A program made the translations under genes and the position numbers. From IMG/VR virus record IMGVR_UViG_3300006916_000469, positions 1 through 21,607 of that record: a DNA stretch of 21,607 nucleotides, one strand, 5' to 3'. Under the pieces are notes generated by a model. It ran no database searches. It was not told where the DNA came from and was given only the letters and a program-made list of their open reading frames with translations. Positions 1-8,972 of this stretch are shown here, one piece after another; the first letter of the stretch is position 1, and each line of letters opens with the position of its first letter. The stretch comes from a virus.

Positions 1-359
1 CGTGAATTGATTTTAGCAGCGATAAAACGTGCTGCCTCTTCTGTTCCCAAATCATACGTGTAATTTGGGTTGTTGTGATCGGCTTTGGCTTGCTTCAAAT
101 CAATGGGTATCACATTCAATGCCTCAGCGATTGTTGCTGATGCTGATGCCAAAGGAGTTCGAATGAGCAACGATACGCCCTGTCGCCAATCCTGTGTGTT
201 CACCCCTGCTTCCCAATCCTCTATTCCATCGCCATATTCCGTATCAGGGTAGGTGATGTGAATTGCGAAAATGCCAGATGCAAACTCGCCAGTTGATGTT
301 CGCCCCCAAGAACCTGCTTTTGCAGGGTCAATGTATCGGGAATAAACATCAGCAGCCAT
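1..359 (-). CDS. Unrecognised tail-region protein, N-terminal part (cut by window edge)
   Basis: The frame stays open from the ATG at 359 to the left edge: 119 complete codons, no stop, so the C-terminus is missing. The start is supported by GGTGATTGC directly before the ATG, a good match to the GGTGAT type of ribosome site seen elsewhere in the window; its TGA is also the stop of the preceding giant gene. The visible protein begins MAADVYSRYIDPAKAG, is soluble and mildly acidic, and has alternating beta-like stretches (FASGIFAIHITY, GVSLLIRT) followed by more helical sequence (TEEAARFIAAKI). I see no signal peptide, membrane segment or known catalytic motif. Its place behind the two adhesion-type genes suggests a further tail-tip or fibre component. 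This is inference from context only. Confidence 0.75.
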   Translation of the reverse strand, partial: MAADVYSRYIDPAKAGSWGRTSTGEFASGIFAIHITYPDTEYGDGIEDWEAGVNTQDWRQGVSLLIRTPLASASATIAEALNVIPIDLKQAKADHNNPNYTYDLGTEEAARFIAAKINS

Positions 360-363
360 GCAA

Positions 364-3300
364 TCACCATTTGTCTTTTCCAGCAAACCATGTGGTTGCG
401 TCTGTAAAGGTCATGCCCCGCTTCCATAAAGCAACTTCGCATAGGAATCCCGCAAAGTGAATCGGTCCTGCTGAGTTCTTGCCATCGCCAAACGATCCGC
501 CCGTTCCAACTACCCCGTATGTCGCTGCCCCTGTTTGAAGGGCGGTGAAGTAGTCGTTTGTTGGGGCTGCAATTGGCATTCCTCCTTGAACCATCATACC
601 AGCCAATATATTGACATAAGGACAACCAATCAAAGCACAACCAATTGTTGTCATGTCTTTATCTCGAATCGTTTGTAGTGCCGTTGGAACGTTTGGATGG
701 TCTGCATCTCCCCCTGCATAACCGCTTGCTTCCGTTTCAAAAAGAGGTTTGACATTTGGAGATGTGCCGATAGGACCATAATGATCATCATTGACGTTGA
801 TGAGGTATTGCGAATAATCAAAAATACCTGCTTCCATCACGCCCGTTTCAGGGTTTGTAATGCCAACGGTATTCCCCATGTAAAGGAACGAAGGACCATC
901 AGGCGCAGATATGCTTCTTCCCGCCATTATGAACGTATAGCCTGTTTTGATAATTTCAACTGTTCCTCCTGAAACGGTGCTTGGAACGAGAACCGATGTT
1001 GCCAATGGACCTGCGCCTGGAAATACCCCGAAAGAATCGTTTGGAAATGAAATCGCAACTGAAATGGCGTTCTTACCTGCTGCGGGTGGTGAAACCGATG
1101 GCGAACCTCCAATGTGCAAACCGTATGGTTTTCCATTTGGCGTTCCGTCGTCATAGATTGAATGAAAAATTGGTCCAGTCGGATAATCGGGATTGGAGGT
1201 GGGGGATCGGAACACGGCTGAAACGCACCAATCCGCACCAGATGGGTTGAACTCTTTCACTTCTCCGTGTTCGGCTTCAATTGTTCCTGCATTGTTGTTA
1301 AACAAAGCCACAACATCTCCATGATGAAACAACTTCACCAATGGATTTGCCCCTGTTGGTGTTTCTTCTGCTGCCGCAGTAGGACCATTTGTTTGAAGTC
1401 CAAAACCGTTTGCTGATGTGATTCTCAACTTTCGATTATAGAGATCTTCACGCCATTTTGTGTTATCTTGAGTTAGCGCACCAGTTCCTACGTTCTCGCT
1501 TGAATCATACAGTTCGTTTGTCAAACGTGCGTAAAATGCTGCGTTTCCTTCTGGCTGATTGTTTGAATCAAGGAGGGTTCGGTGATGGAATCCTCGCAAC
1601 GTGTCGTCATTTATGGTGTCCTCGTTTAGAACATCGGTGAAATCCAAAATAGCCGTTGGTGCTGATATTTCGCCCAGATTTTGGAAGCCAGCAAAACCCG
1701 TTGGTCCTTTGGCTAAGGGGTGTTTGTAGTGATTGGTATAATCGTTATCTGTGCCGTCGCTAATGTCAAACGTCAAACCTGTGTGTCCTCCACCAAAGAA
1801 GAGAATAGCCTCATTGTCCATCAACGGGAACAAAAACTCAACCTCAATTCCTACGACTTCATTTGTGAATGTGTTGATAGCCCCATCGAAAAAATCCTTG
1901 ATGAACTTATCTGGCTCGGATAAAGGTTTAACACCTTTTAGGTAGCATTCATCAGCCTCAAATTGAATTGTTCCGTAGTGAACATGAAGTTCTTGAAAGG
2001 TGCATAATTCTCCATTGACTTTCACTAAACCAAGTCCACCTACATTGAAACGACTTGGCGATCTCAACGCATAATCCATCGCCTTTCCTTTCAATGTCAT
2101 GTAGTCAAATGTTTTTGAACCTGTGTTCCAATGATACGACCCACTTCCTGCTTGTAGGCTGGTGCTTACCGTTGATTTTGTTTGGGTGATGAAACGAGAA
2201 CCAACTCCATTGTATTCACGAAGGGTGTTATCTCCGTCTTGATTGTGATGTAAAGTTCCGTGTGGTGCGCCTGTGAAGGTGGTGATAGGAACAAACGTTT
2301 CACCATCAGCCCCAATTGGCATTGGTGCAGGGAATGAAGAAACCTGATATGAACGGCTATTGGTCGCCAAAAGACCCCCATGACCTATCGCCTGTTGGGG
2401 CTGATAGGAATAGACGCTATTATTTGTGAGCCAAACGGCAAAATCACGACCAGTTGCACCAGGAACGGTTGAATGGATAACGATTGTGAATCCTTTTTCA
2501 CCTGTTCGTGATTCAACTTCTTTTCCAAGATACGCCCTCACATAACCCATGTGGCTTCCTGTGCTTGGATCGCCACTTGAAACAGGTGGATTGAAGGCAC
2601 TATCGCCTCTCTTATTTTTGGCTTGAGGGTGTCCTCCCATGTTGATTTGCCGAATCAACTCATTCACCGATCCAATGAAACCACCACTTGCTAAAGCCAC
2701 ATCTCGGAAATCATACCTTCGAGGTATGACGTATTGTAAATCTCCTTCTGAATTGATGCCTTTCAATGCGGTGAAGTTCTCAAAACAAACAACTGGCTCT
2801 TTGAGTTCACGATTATTGGGCGAACTCCATTCATTGAAAATATCCCATTCCAAACCACCTTTTGACACGTGATGTTTGATGAGAATTGTATTCGGTTGAT
2901 TTTTAGTTGTTTCAAGAATTGAGTTGAAAAGACTTGGGCATAAAGAGATCTTATTAACCCCCAAACAGTTCTCCAACTCATCATCAAGGGTGTTTATGAA
3001 ATCGTCTTGGTCAAAGGTCAATGTTTCATGATGTGCGCTCAAATCGTTATGAACCAAAACGCCACCAAGCATCACAGTTGCCCCAATAAAGGCATATTGA
3101 TCTGCACGTGGACCAATCGCTGAAAGGTTCAAAGTGAGGTCATTTCGAGGGTATCTTAGGAACGCCTTATCAACATAAATGCGATTTGTTGAACTGTCAA
3201 TTTTGTGAACACGCATCATCAAATAAGTGCAATAGGTCAAGGTTGGATCGGTTGCTGGCGCAACCAAACCCTCGCCAACTGTGATGTAAAACTTCCTTGC

Positions 3301-5361
3301 CAAAACCCCTGTTGAGGGGTCAATGTTTGGTCCGAGCGACCCTTGAAGCGTATCATTCACAAAAGCCTCGACATCATCCACTATGATGAATGAGTTGGAC
3401 GGACCAAGTGCCAAATCAACGAATGTAATCACCGCTTGAATTGATGGGTCTTGAACTCTCAATCCAAACGAATAATTCCCCATAAATTGAGGCTTTGTGT
3501 GTATTTGAATTGCAGCCCAACTATCCCTCATTCCATGATCAACGGAATGTCTTGCTTCATATTTTTCCATTTGAACTCGGTTCTTTGCCGTCATTGTGCA
3601 ATCCAAAGTCAATTGGAATGATTTACCAAAGGGATGAATACCATCCGTGATTTGGTCGGCTTCTTCATAGATTCCGTCCACATCGTAAAACATTGAAGGG
3701 AATAATGGCAATTCAACCAAAGCACGTGTGGATGCGTAGTCTGTTGAGGTTTGATGGTCGTTCCGAACAGATGCGTTGCCAGAACCAACAATACGATCTT
3801 TCCATCCTTTGAGGAATCGGTGTTGGTTGTAGTCTGGCTTTGTATCAATTCCTCCTTGACCCAAACCGCCCAATGTAAGTGAAACCGTTGGCGTTCCCAT
3901 ATCGCCAATCTCCTTGATTGGCACACTTTCACCGAGATTGAGATTGCGACTGGTTTCTTTATCGGTTATGTCGCTTAACTTTGAACGCCCCCGCAATTCA
4001 AGACTCGCCTCTCCATTGGTAATCTCGGTGTTGAACTCTTCGGCTCGACCATTGAGCAAAGCGATTTCAATTGACACCAATGCTGCGTTGCGTGAATCAA
4101 CATTTGTCAAGAAGTCCTCAAAGACGGCATATCGGCTTTTGTTAGCGGGTGCGACCAAGACCACATGCTCATTTGTTTTCACCACGTTATCAAGAACATT
4201 GAACACTTGAAGCGTGGATCGGGATAATTCAGCAGGGGTTCGCTTTGTTCCATCAAAGGATTTCAAATCACTTCCTGTGTTTGAGGTGATGGTCATAACG
4301 TGATGAGTTGGATCTGCGGTATCGTCTGGCGTATTTGGGTTCAAAACCCTACGAGGGCGACCATAACCGCCTTTGTTGTTTTGTTTGGCAATAACGCAAT
4401 CGCTCACGTCAATGAAAGGAGAGGGGAATGCACCTCCAAACCCATGTGTTTTGAGAGTGTGCGATTTGATGGGGCGTTTGAAGTCCTTTGTAGGAAGTGA
4501 AATCAAACCACCAGGGGCGGTGATTGTGAGTTGAACGTCGGAATTGACGGCTGGTGCTGAGGAATACGGCTTGAACAGAATGTCCGATAGGCTTCGCCAT
4601 GTTCCCGATGATACTTCATATAGGGTTGAGGCGGAAGGAATCATTTTTTTCACAACCAAATACCCTTTGTTGCTGCCTTGAACATGATATGGGCGTTGAT
4701 ATGGGTTGATGTCCGAACTGGCAAGTGTAGTTCCTGCAACGACCTCTCCTGTGAGGTCTATGGCATCATAGAACACAAGAACACGACTTGGACCGCCTGA
4801 TGCGATCAGGTATGCGGGAGATTCAATCGAAGCGATGTGTGGCTCATCGGAGGGAGTCAAATGCTTGATGTAGCCATCGTTTGTTGGCTTGTTGTCCACC
4901 AATCCTGCCGTGTAGTCAATGTCAAGTCCTTTCATCATGAACGGTTCAATGTTCTCAACGGCAAGGGCAATCACTTCATCAAATACGGACGCTGAGAGGT
5001 CGGCAGCAAGATCAGAATTGTAAGAACCAACACCTGCTTGAATCACCATGCGGTTAAACGGGTCGCCTCCTGCGTCCAATGCAAAAGACGTTTTGGTTTG
5101 ATTGACAATAGCGGAGGACTCGCCCAAATAAACATTCTCGGTGATGCTTACCTCTTCATTTTCCTTGAGGATGGATTGTAGCGATACCTCGTCCGTTTTG
5201 TAAATGAACTCATCAACTACGCCTTGAATGGTTTGCTTGACCATTTGTTCATCAGGAGAGGGCATTTGACGCAAGAAGAACTCACCCTCAACTCGGTTGT
5301 AAGTCGTCATTCCCGACATGCCAGCGTAGCCTTCATCATTGGAGTCTTTGAGATTCGCCAT
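364..5361 (-). CDS. Giant tail-tip/adhesion protein with C-terminal lectin-like domain
   Basis: A 1665-residue protein, the largest in the window. Its ATG immediately follows the TGA of the upstream gene and is preceded by GGAGTGATC, an almost complete anti-16S match, so the start is firm. The first ~120 residues are partly helical (DEQMVKQTIQGVVDEFIYK). The long middle is beta-rich and without a motif I can name. The last ~300 residues look like a concanavalin A/LamG-type jelly-roll: a strand run CVSAVFRSPT, then GKPYGLHIGGSP, then FAGFLCEVALWKRGMTFTDA near the end, which resembles the closing strand and helix of these folds. Position after the tape measure and tip gene fits a baseplate hub, central fibre or receptor-binding protein that recognises host surface glycans. 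No protease, lysozyme or glycosidase residues were recognised. The domain call is by eye; tail role is likely, exact role open. Confidence 0.72.
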   Translation of the reverse strand: MANLKDSNDEGYAGMSGMTTYNRVEGEFFLRQMPSPDEQMVKQTIQGVVDEFIYKTDEVSLQSILKENEEVSITENVYLGESSAIVNQTKTSFALDAGGDPFNRMVIQAGVGSYNSDLAADLSASVFDEVIALAVENIEPFMMKGLDIDYTAGLVDNKPTNDGYIKHLTPSDEPHIASIESPAYLIASGGPSRVLVFYDAIDLTGEVVAGTTLASSDINPYQRPYHVQGSNKGYLVVKKMIPSASTLYEVSSGTWRSLSDILFKPYSSAPAVNSDVQLTITAPGGLISLPTKDFKRPIKSHTLKTHGFGGAFPSPFIDVSDCVIAKQNNKGGYGRPRRVLNPNTPDDTADPTHHVMTITSNTGSDLKSFDGTKRTPAELSRSTLQVFNVLDNVVKTNEHVVLVAPANKSRYAVFEDFLTNVDSRNAALVSIEIALLNGRAEEFNTEITNGEASLELRGRSKLSDITDKETSRNLNLGESVPIKEIGDMGTPTVSLTLGGLGQGGIDTKPDYNQHRFLKGWKDRIVGSGNASVRNDHQTSTDYASTRALVELPLFPSMFYDVDGIYEEADQITDGIHPFGKSFQLTLDCTMTAKNRVQMEKYEARHSVDHGMRDSWAAIQIHTKPQFMGNYSFGLRVQDPSIQAVITFVDLALGPSNSFIIVDDVEAFVNDTLQGSLGPNIDPSTGVLARKFYITVGEGLVAPATDPTLTYCTYLMMRVHKIDSSTNRIYVDKAFLRYPRNDLTLNLSAIGPRADQYAFIGATVMLGGVLVHNDLSAHHETLTFDQDDFINTLDDELENCLGVNKISLCPSLFNSILETTKNQPNTILIKHHVSKGGLEWDIFNEWSSPNNRELKEPVVCFENFTALKGINSEGDLQYVIPRRYDFRDVALASGGFIGSVNELIRQINMGGHPQAKNKRGDSAFNPPVSSGDPSTGSHMGYVRAYLGKEVESRTGEKGFTIVIHSTVPGATGRDFAVWLTNNSVYSYQPQQAIGHGGLLATNSRSYQVSSFPAPMPIGADGETFVPITTFTGAPHGTLHHNQDGDNTLREYNGVGSRFITQTKSTVSTSLQAGSGSYHWNTGSKTFDYMTLKGKAMDYALRSPSRFNVGGLGLVKVNGELCTFQELHVHYGTIQFEADECYLKGVKPLSEPDKFIKDFFDGAINTFTNEVVGIEVEFLFPLMDNEAILFFGGGHTGLTFDISDGTDNDYTNHYKHPLAKGPTGFAGFQNLGEISAPTAILDFTDVLNEDTINDDTLRGFHHRTLLDSNNQPEGNAAFYARLTNELYDSSENVGTGALTQDNTKWREDLYNRKLRITSANGFGLQTNGPTAAAEETPTGANPLVKLFHHGDVVALFNNNAGTIEAEHGEVKEFNPSGADWCVSAVFRSPTSNPDYPTGPIFHSIYDDGTPNGKPYGLHIGGSPSVSPPAAGKNAISVAISFPNDSFGVFPGAGPLATSVLVPSTVSGGTVEIIKTGYTFIMAGRSISAPDGPSFLYMGNTVGITNPETGVMEAGIFDYSQYLINVNDDHYGPIGTSPNVKPLFETEASGYAGGDADHPNVPTALQTIRDKDMTTIGCALIGCPYVNILAGMMVQGGMPIAAPTNDYFTALQTGAATYGVVGTGGSFGDGKNSAGPIHFAGFLCEVALWKRGMTFTDATTWFAGKDKW

Positions 5362-7722
5362 TCAGATCACTCCGTATTTGTTGAGTAAATACCCTTGAAC
5401 CTGCTGGCGTTCAGCCGATGTAAGAACCCTTTCATAGAACATGAACTCAGCAAACTCAACGTTTTGGGGGGCTTTGTTGCTTGCCGTCCCTGTTTTGGTG
5501 GATATGTTAGCAGATAAAGCCCTTCCGAATAAACAAAACAATTGACCGTCGAATCGGTAATTTTGAACAACACTACCAACAAAAGTGCCGTGTGCCGCAT
5601 TGTTTTGATAAATTATGGCATTGTTTGTAGCGTGGTTGAACTCCAAAATCAACAATCCAGCATTTGTAAGATCGGCAGTTGTCGTGGATAACGTAGTGGT
5701 AATTCCATTGTTTGTTAATGCAAAGTCATTGGAGTCTGCTGCTTGACCAAAGAACGTTTTTGGAAGTCCTGAATTAGAACCGAGCAAATCAAACGGACCA
5801 GAACTGGATGCAGTAGGGTTGTAAATCATGAAAAATGCCGTGAAACCATTTGTTCCGAGAGCATGGCTAAACTTCTCGGATTCTCCATCGAGCGTATCAA
5901 TGTTCACCAAAGCCGCATCCGATGATGTAATTTTCAATGATGGTCGAGAATTGAAATTAGCACTTTGGGCTTGATATGCCCAAGTTCCAATTGGATAAAC
6001 ACCGTATTTATTCCCGCTAAAGTCGGGAACATGAGGAACAGTAGCCCCATCGGAATATCCCGATAAACCGCTAACAGGTAGCCACATTTTCAATGCCCCA
6101 AAGAAGGGCGGGTCTGGATCTGTTGCTTCCGATGTTGTAGGCGAAGTTCCAATCGTGGATGGTATTCGACTTTGTGTTGATACAAAATATGCGGTGTTCT
6201 TGCTTCCACTACGATCTTCAAATCTTTGCCCCTGCGTGAATCTTGCTCTCGTAAATGCGTCTTTTTGACGTGTCAATTGATTTGATACGGAAGATGATGT
6301 GTTTTTGTTGCCAGGGTCGAGAACCAAATCACCGTTGCCCAACACCAACCAAATTGGAGTTCCGTCGGCATGGTCAAACAACAAACCCTGCCCCTTTGGG
6401 TGATTCTCAATGGTTGCCGAAGTGGTGGAATCATTCTGCAAATGAACAGATTGGCATACCACACGGTTGTTTTCAAAGTCAAGTGAGATAATTCTTACAC
6501 GCTCAATTGGATTCACCATTGGGTCGAGATCGTCAATGGTTGAGAGGGTGAAATCAGTATCGTTTGTCAAATCACGTGTTTGACCGCTTGCCGTCTTTGT
6601 AAGACCAGTCAATGGGTGTGTTCCTGATTGATTGATAACGGCATTCAATGTTGATTGCTTGATTCTCCCCGATGTCAAATAGTCAAGCGTTCCTGTGTTT
6701 GTTCCATACGTGTAAGCGTTTAGATTAAGCGACGTTGAATACCATGTTTGACGTTGAATATCCTCCAACGGAATGCCTGTTGCGATATGCGCCAACTTCT
6801 CCAAAGCCGAATAGGTGTCGTCATTTCTTTCTGGATGAGAAGGCTTGTCATAGATTCGAAAATATCCTAAATCTCCTTCATTCACAAAATCATAACCGAG
6901 AAACACCATTGGATTCTCAAGCAATCCTGTTTCATCCAATGTTCCATCACGTCCCTGTGATGGCGAGGATTCATTTTTGTTGTTGAAGAAGTGAAGGTTC
7001 GGAATATCCAACTCATCCTCAAAATCCCAAAGCCCAACAGTCTGATCGGTGATAGTCAATGGTTGAAGCAATGGCGCATTTGTTCCCCTGTCAATACGGA
7101 CGCTCTCAATGATACCTCGATATTCGCCTCCTTGACCTCCAATAAATAGGTCGGATGAAACGTTGTCAAGCACACGTTGATGCACCAAATTGAGGGAGGC
7201 GACGAGATTTGTGTTCACGTATATTCGCATTTCATCGCCTGTGAATTGTGCCGTTATTAGCATCAAAGGTTGCGCCCCTTCGGAAATGTCGTCTGGAAGG
7301 TGTTCTCCGCCTCCATACGTGCCACTATGGGATTCACGCAGGGTATTGACATCAAAGGGCGTGGAGAGCGTGAAAACACGCCCTACGCAATGAATTGAGA
7401 ACTCGATGGGTGCATTCCTGAAAGGATGCCCAACTTTCAACTCAAAGCACTTCGGTTTTATCACCACAGTTCCGCCATAGTTCGGAACAACGAAAGCATC
7501 AATGGTGAACGGTCCAAGAATACGATTCAAAGGATTGGTTTCTGTTGCGAGGTGCAATCTCCCGATCTTGGTTGCATCGCTCTTTGTTGTTGCTGCCCCT
7601 CCTGCGTATGTTGGGTGAAGGAGATTGACACCCGATTCTTTGAATTGTCCAGTTGGCACGACTATGCCATCGGTGAAGCCATTGAAGCGAATGGCTTTGC
7701 TCTTGACTTTGTGCATCCCCAT
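5362..7722 (-). CDS. Tail fibre/adhesin-like protein with two LamG/concanavalin-like domains
   Basis: Read from the ATG at 7722 this gives 786 residues. The frame is open upstream to a TTG at 7755, but that start would overlap the preceding gene by 32 bases, while the ATG lies one base after its TGA and has GGTGGGG upstream. Domain 1 (residues ~5-240) opens with KAIRFNGFTDGIVVPTG and continues through FTIDAFVVP, GDEMRIYVNTNLVASLNL, LFIGGQGGEYRGIIESVRI and VGLWDFEDELD, the usual strand order of LamG/concanavalin A-like lectin domains. Domain 2 (residues ~537-786) closes with FAEFMFYERVLTSAERQQVQ, a typical ending of such domains in viral and secreted adhesins. The linker carries a small helical part (YSALEKLAHIATGIPLEDIQ). 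Expected job: binding a host surface glycan at the tail tip, together with the next gene. The stop abuts that gene's start, implying translational coupling. Confidence 0.78.
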   Translation of the reverse strand: MGMHKVKSKAIRFNGFTDGIVVPTGQFKESGVNLLHPTYAGGAATTKSDATKIGRLHLATETNPLNRILGPFTIDAFVVPNYGGTVVIKPKCFELKVGHPFRNAPIEFSIHCVGRVFTLSTPFDVNTLRESHSGTYGGGEHLPDDISEGAQPLMLITAQFTGDEMRIYVNTNLVASLNLVHQRVLDNVSSDLFIGGQGGEYRGIIESVRIDRGTNAPLLQPLTITDQTVGLWDFEDELDIPNLHFFNNKNESSPSQGRDGTLDETGLLENPMVFLGYDFVNEGDLGYFRIYDKPSHPERNDDTYSALEKLAHIATGIPLEDIQRQTWYSTSLNLNAYTYGTNTGTLDYLTSGRIKQSTLNAVINQSGTHPLTGLTKTASGQTRDLTNDTDFTLSTIDDLDPMVNPIERVRIISLDFENNRVVCQSVHLQNDSTTSATIENHPKGQGLLFDHADGTPIWLVLGNGDLVLDPGNKNTSSSVSNQLTRQKDAFTRARFTQGQRFEDRSGSKNTAYFVSTQSRIPSTIGTSPTTSEATDPDPPFFGALKMWLPVSGLSGYSDGATVPHVPDFSGNKYGVYPIGTWAYQAQSANFNSRPSLKITSSDAALVNIDTLDGESEKFSHALGTNGFTAFFMIYNPTASSSGPFDLLGSNSGLPKTFFGQAADSNDFALTNNGITTTLSTTTADLTNAGLLILEFNHATNNAIIYQNNAAHGTFVGSVVQNYRFDGQLFCLFGRALSANISTKTGTASNKAPQNVEFAEFMFYERVLTSAERQQVQGYLLNKYGVI

Positions 7723-7723
7723 G

Positions 7724-8971
7724 TCATAACCCCACCAATTGTTCGGCTGGTGCAAGGGTTATTTGGTAATTCCACACCGAATCTCCCGCTTCATAGGACG
7801 GGTCAAACGACTGAACTACAACAGGAATGGCGACACCCTGTTGGAGATATGGGTTTGGTCGAACAGGTTTGTTGTTGATTATCTCCACAGGGTCAAACGG
7901 TTCGGTGTTTGACTCGGCACTATGATCTGTGCCTGGTCCTGCTGGAATCAAGAACTGTCGCAACTCCCTGTTGCCAGACGTTGATGAAACAATGGACTCA
8001 TACGGTATGCGAACACCGACGATGTATTTCTTCACGGCTTTTGCTTGGTCAATGCGAAGGAATTGAGCCGAGTCAAATGATGCGATAGAATCTGGAAGGT
8101 CAATTGCCGATCCAGTCAATACGTTGGGGCTGATGAGCGCACCACCAGCACTTGGGTTCGTAATTGAGTTGATTAAATCCTGCAATTTATCGCCACGTGT
8201 CATTTTGACACCATCAACGCCACCTGAAAAGTCGGACACGAAAAACTGTTTAGTCCAATTGATTGAACTTGAACTGGCAATTTTGCGAACTGAAACAGGG
8301 GAGTTCCCGCTTGAGCCAGTTGCATTGTTTTTGATAATCAGCATTTCATTGCTAAACGTTCCAGATGAGCCAGATTGATGCTGATATGAAACCGATGCAG
8401 CCTGTCCCGCTTTTGTTGATACCGTAGCCTCGCTTGTGAAAGCAACAGTTGAGCCGTTCACTTTGATGTTGGCTGCGTCTAAAGCCGTCTTGATTGCCGT
8501 TGATACCCCGCCTGTGTTGGTGGTTGAGGATATGTCGGCAAAAATCACACTTGCAGTTGCTACAACGTTTGACCCGCTTCCATTTATCAATCGCAATTCA
8601 ATGGTTTCGCCAAGATCGGCATCAATTTGCCCCTTTGTTGAGAACTTAATTGATACGCCATCCATCTCAGTCTTGACACCAGCCCAATTGACCCCAAGCG
8701 ATTGATACCATGAACCCGCCCCTGCAACTCCAAACGCCAATGACAAATCAATGGTCATTTCAGCCGATGAATCACCCTTTGCTTGCTCATCATCGGTGAT
8801 AATGCCGTTGATGGTGATGCCAACCTGTGGTTGATTCAGATCCAATGCAGCACGTGTGGCGAGCAATGGAATGGGGTGAACCAAGACGTTTCGCTGAATT
8901 GAGAATTGAATGTCCACCGCCTCAAGTTCAATGATGGTGCTATCTCGACGAATTAGTTGAATCATAGGCAT
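7724..8971 (-). CDS. Beta-rich tail-tip protein (distal-tail candidate)
   Basis: 415 residues. The ATG overlaps the end of the tape measure gene as TGATATG, with GTGATG just upstream. In siphovirus-type maps the gene after the tape measure is usually the distal tail protein that starts the tip, and that is the main reason for this call. The N-terminus (MIQLIRRDSTIIELEAVDIQF) and the C-terminus (VPVVVQSFDPSYEAGDSVWNYQITL-like region) look like two halves of a beta-sandwich. Between them, residues ~120-240 are Ser/Thr/Gly-rich with a TAIKTALDAANI helix followed by strands, resembling the inserted small beta domain common in phage tail proteins. No enzymatic motif is seen. It might instead be a baseplate spacer or a hub subunit; a structure prediction would decide. 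Confidence 0.5.
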   Translation of the reverse strand: MPMIQLIRRDSTIIELEAVDIQFSIQRNVLVHPIPLLATRAALDLNQPQVGITINGIITDDEQAKGDSSAEMTIDLSLAFGVAGAGSWYQSLGVNWAGVKTEMDGVSIKFSTKGQIDADLGETIELRLINGSGSNVVATASVIFADISSTTNTGGVSTAIKTALDAANIKVNGSTVAFTSEATVSTKAGQAASVSYQHQSGSSGTFSNEMLIIKNNATGSSGNSPVSVRKIASSSSINWTKQFFVSDFSGGVDGVKMTRGDKLQDLINSITNPSAGGALISPNVLTGSAIDLPDSIASFDSAQFLRIDQAKAVKKYIVGVRIPYESIVSSTSGNRELRQFLIPAGPGTDHSAESNTEPFDPVEIINNKPVRPNPYLQQGVAIPVVVQSFDPSYEAGDSVWNYQITLAPAEQLVGL

Positions 8972-8972
8972 A

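Noticed and set aside
221-640. Minus-strand open frame of 139 codons across the junction of the giant gene and the next gene
   Set aside because: It overlaps both the end of the giant protein and the partial gene at the left edge in another frame, has low-complexity Trp/Arg/Cys content and no ribosome site. The frame starting at 359 with GGTGATTGC explains the DNA better.
7426-7878. Plus-strand open frame of 150 codons
   Set aside because: It lies opposite the start of the lectin-like gene and the end of the tip gene, has a Cys-rich composition typical of antisense frames, and no neighbour on that strand.
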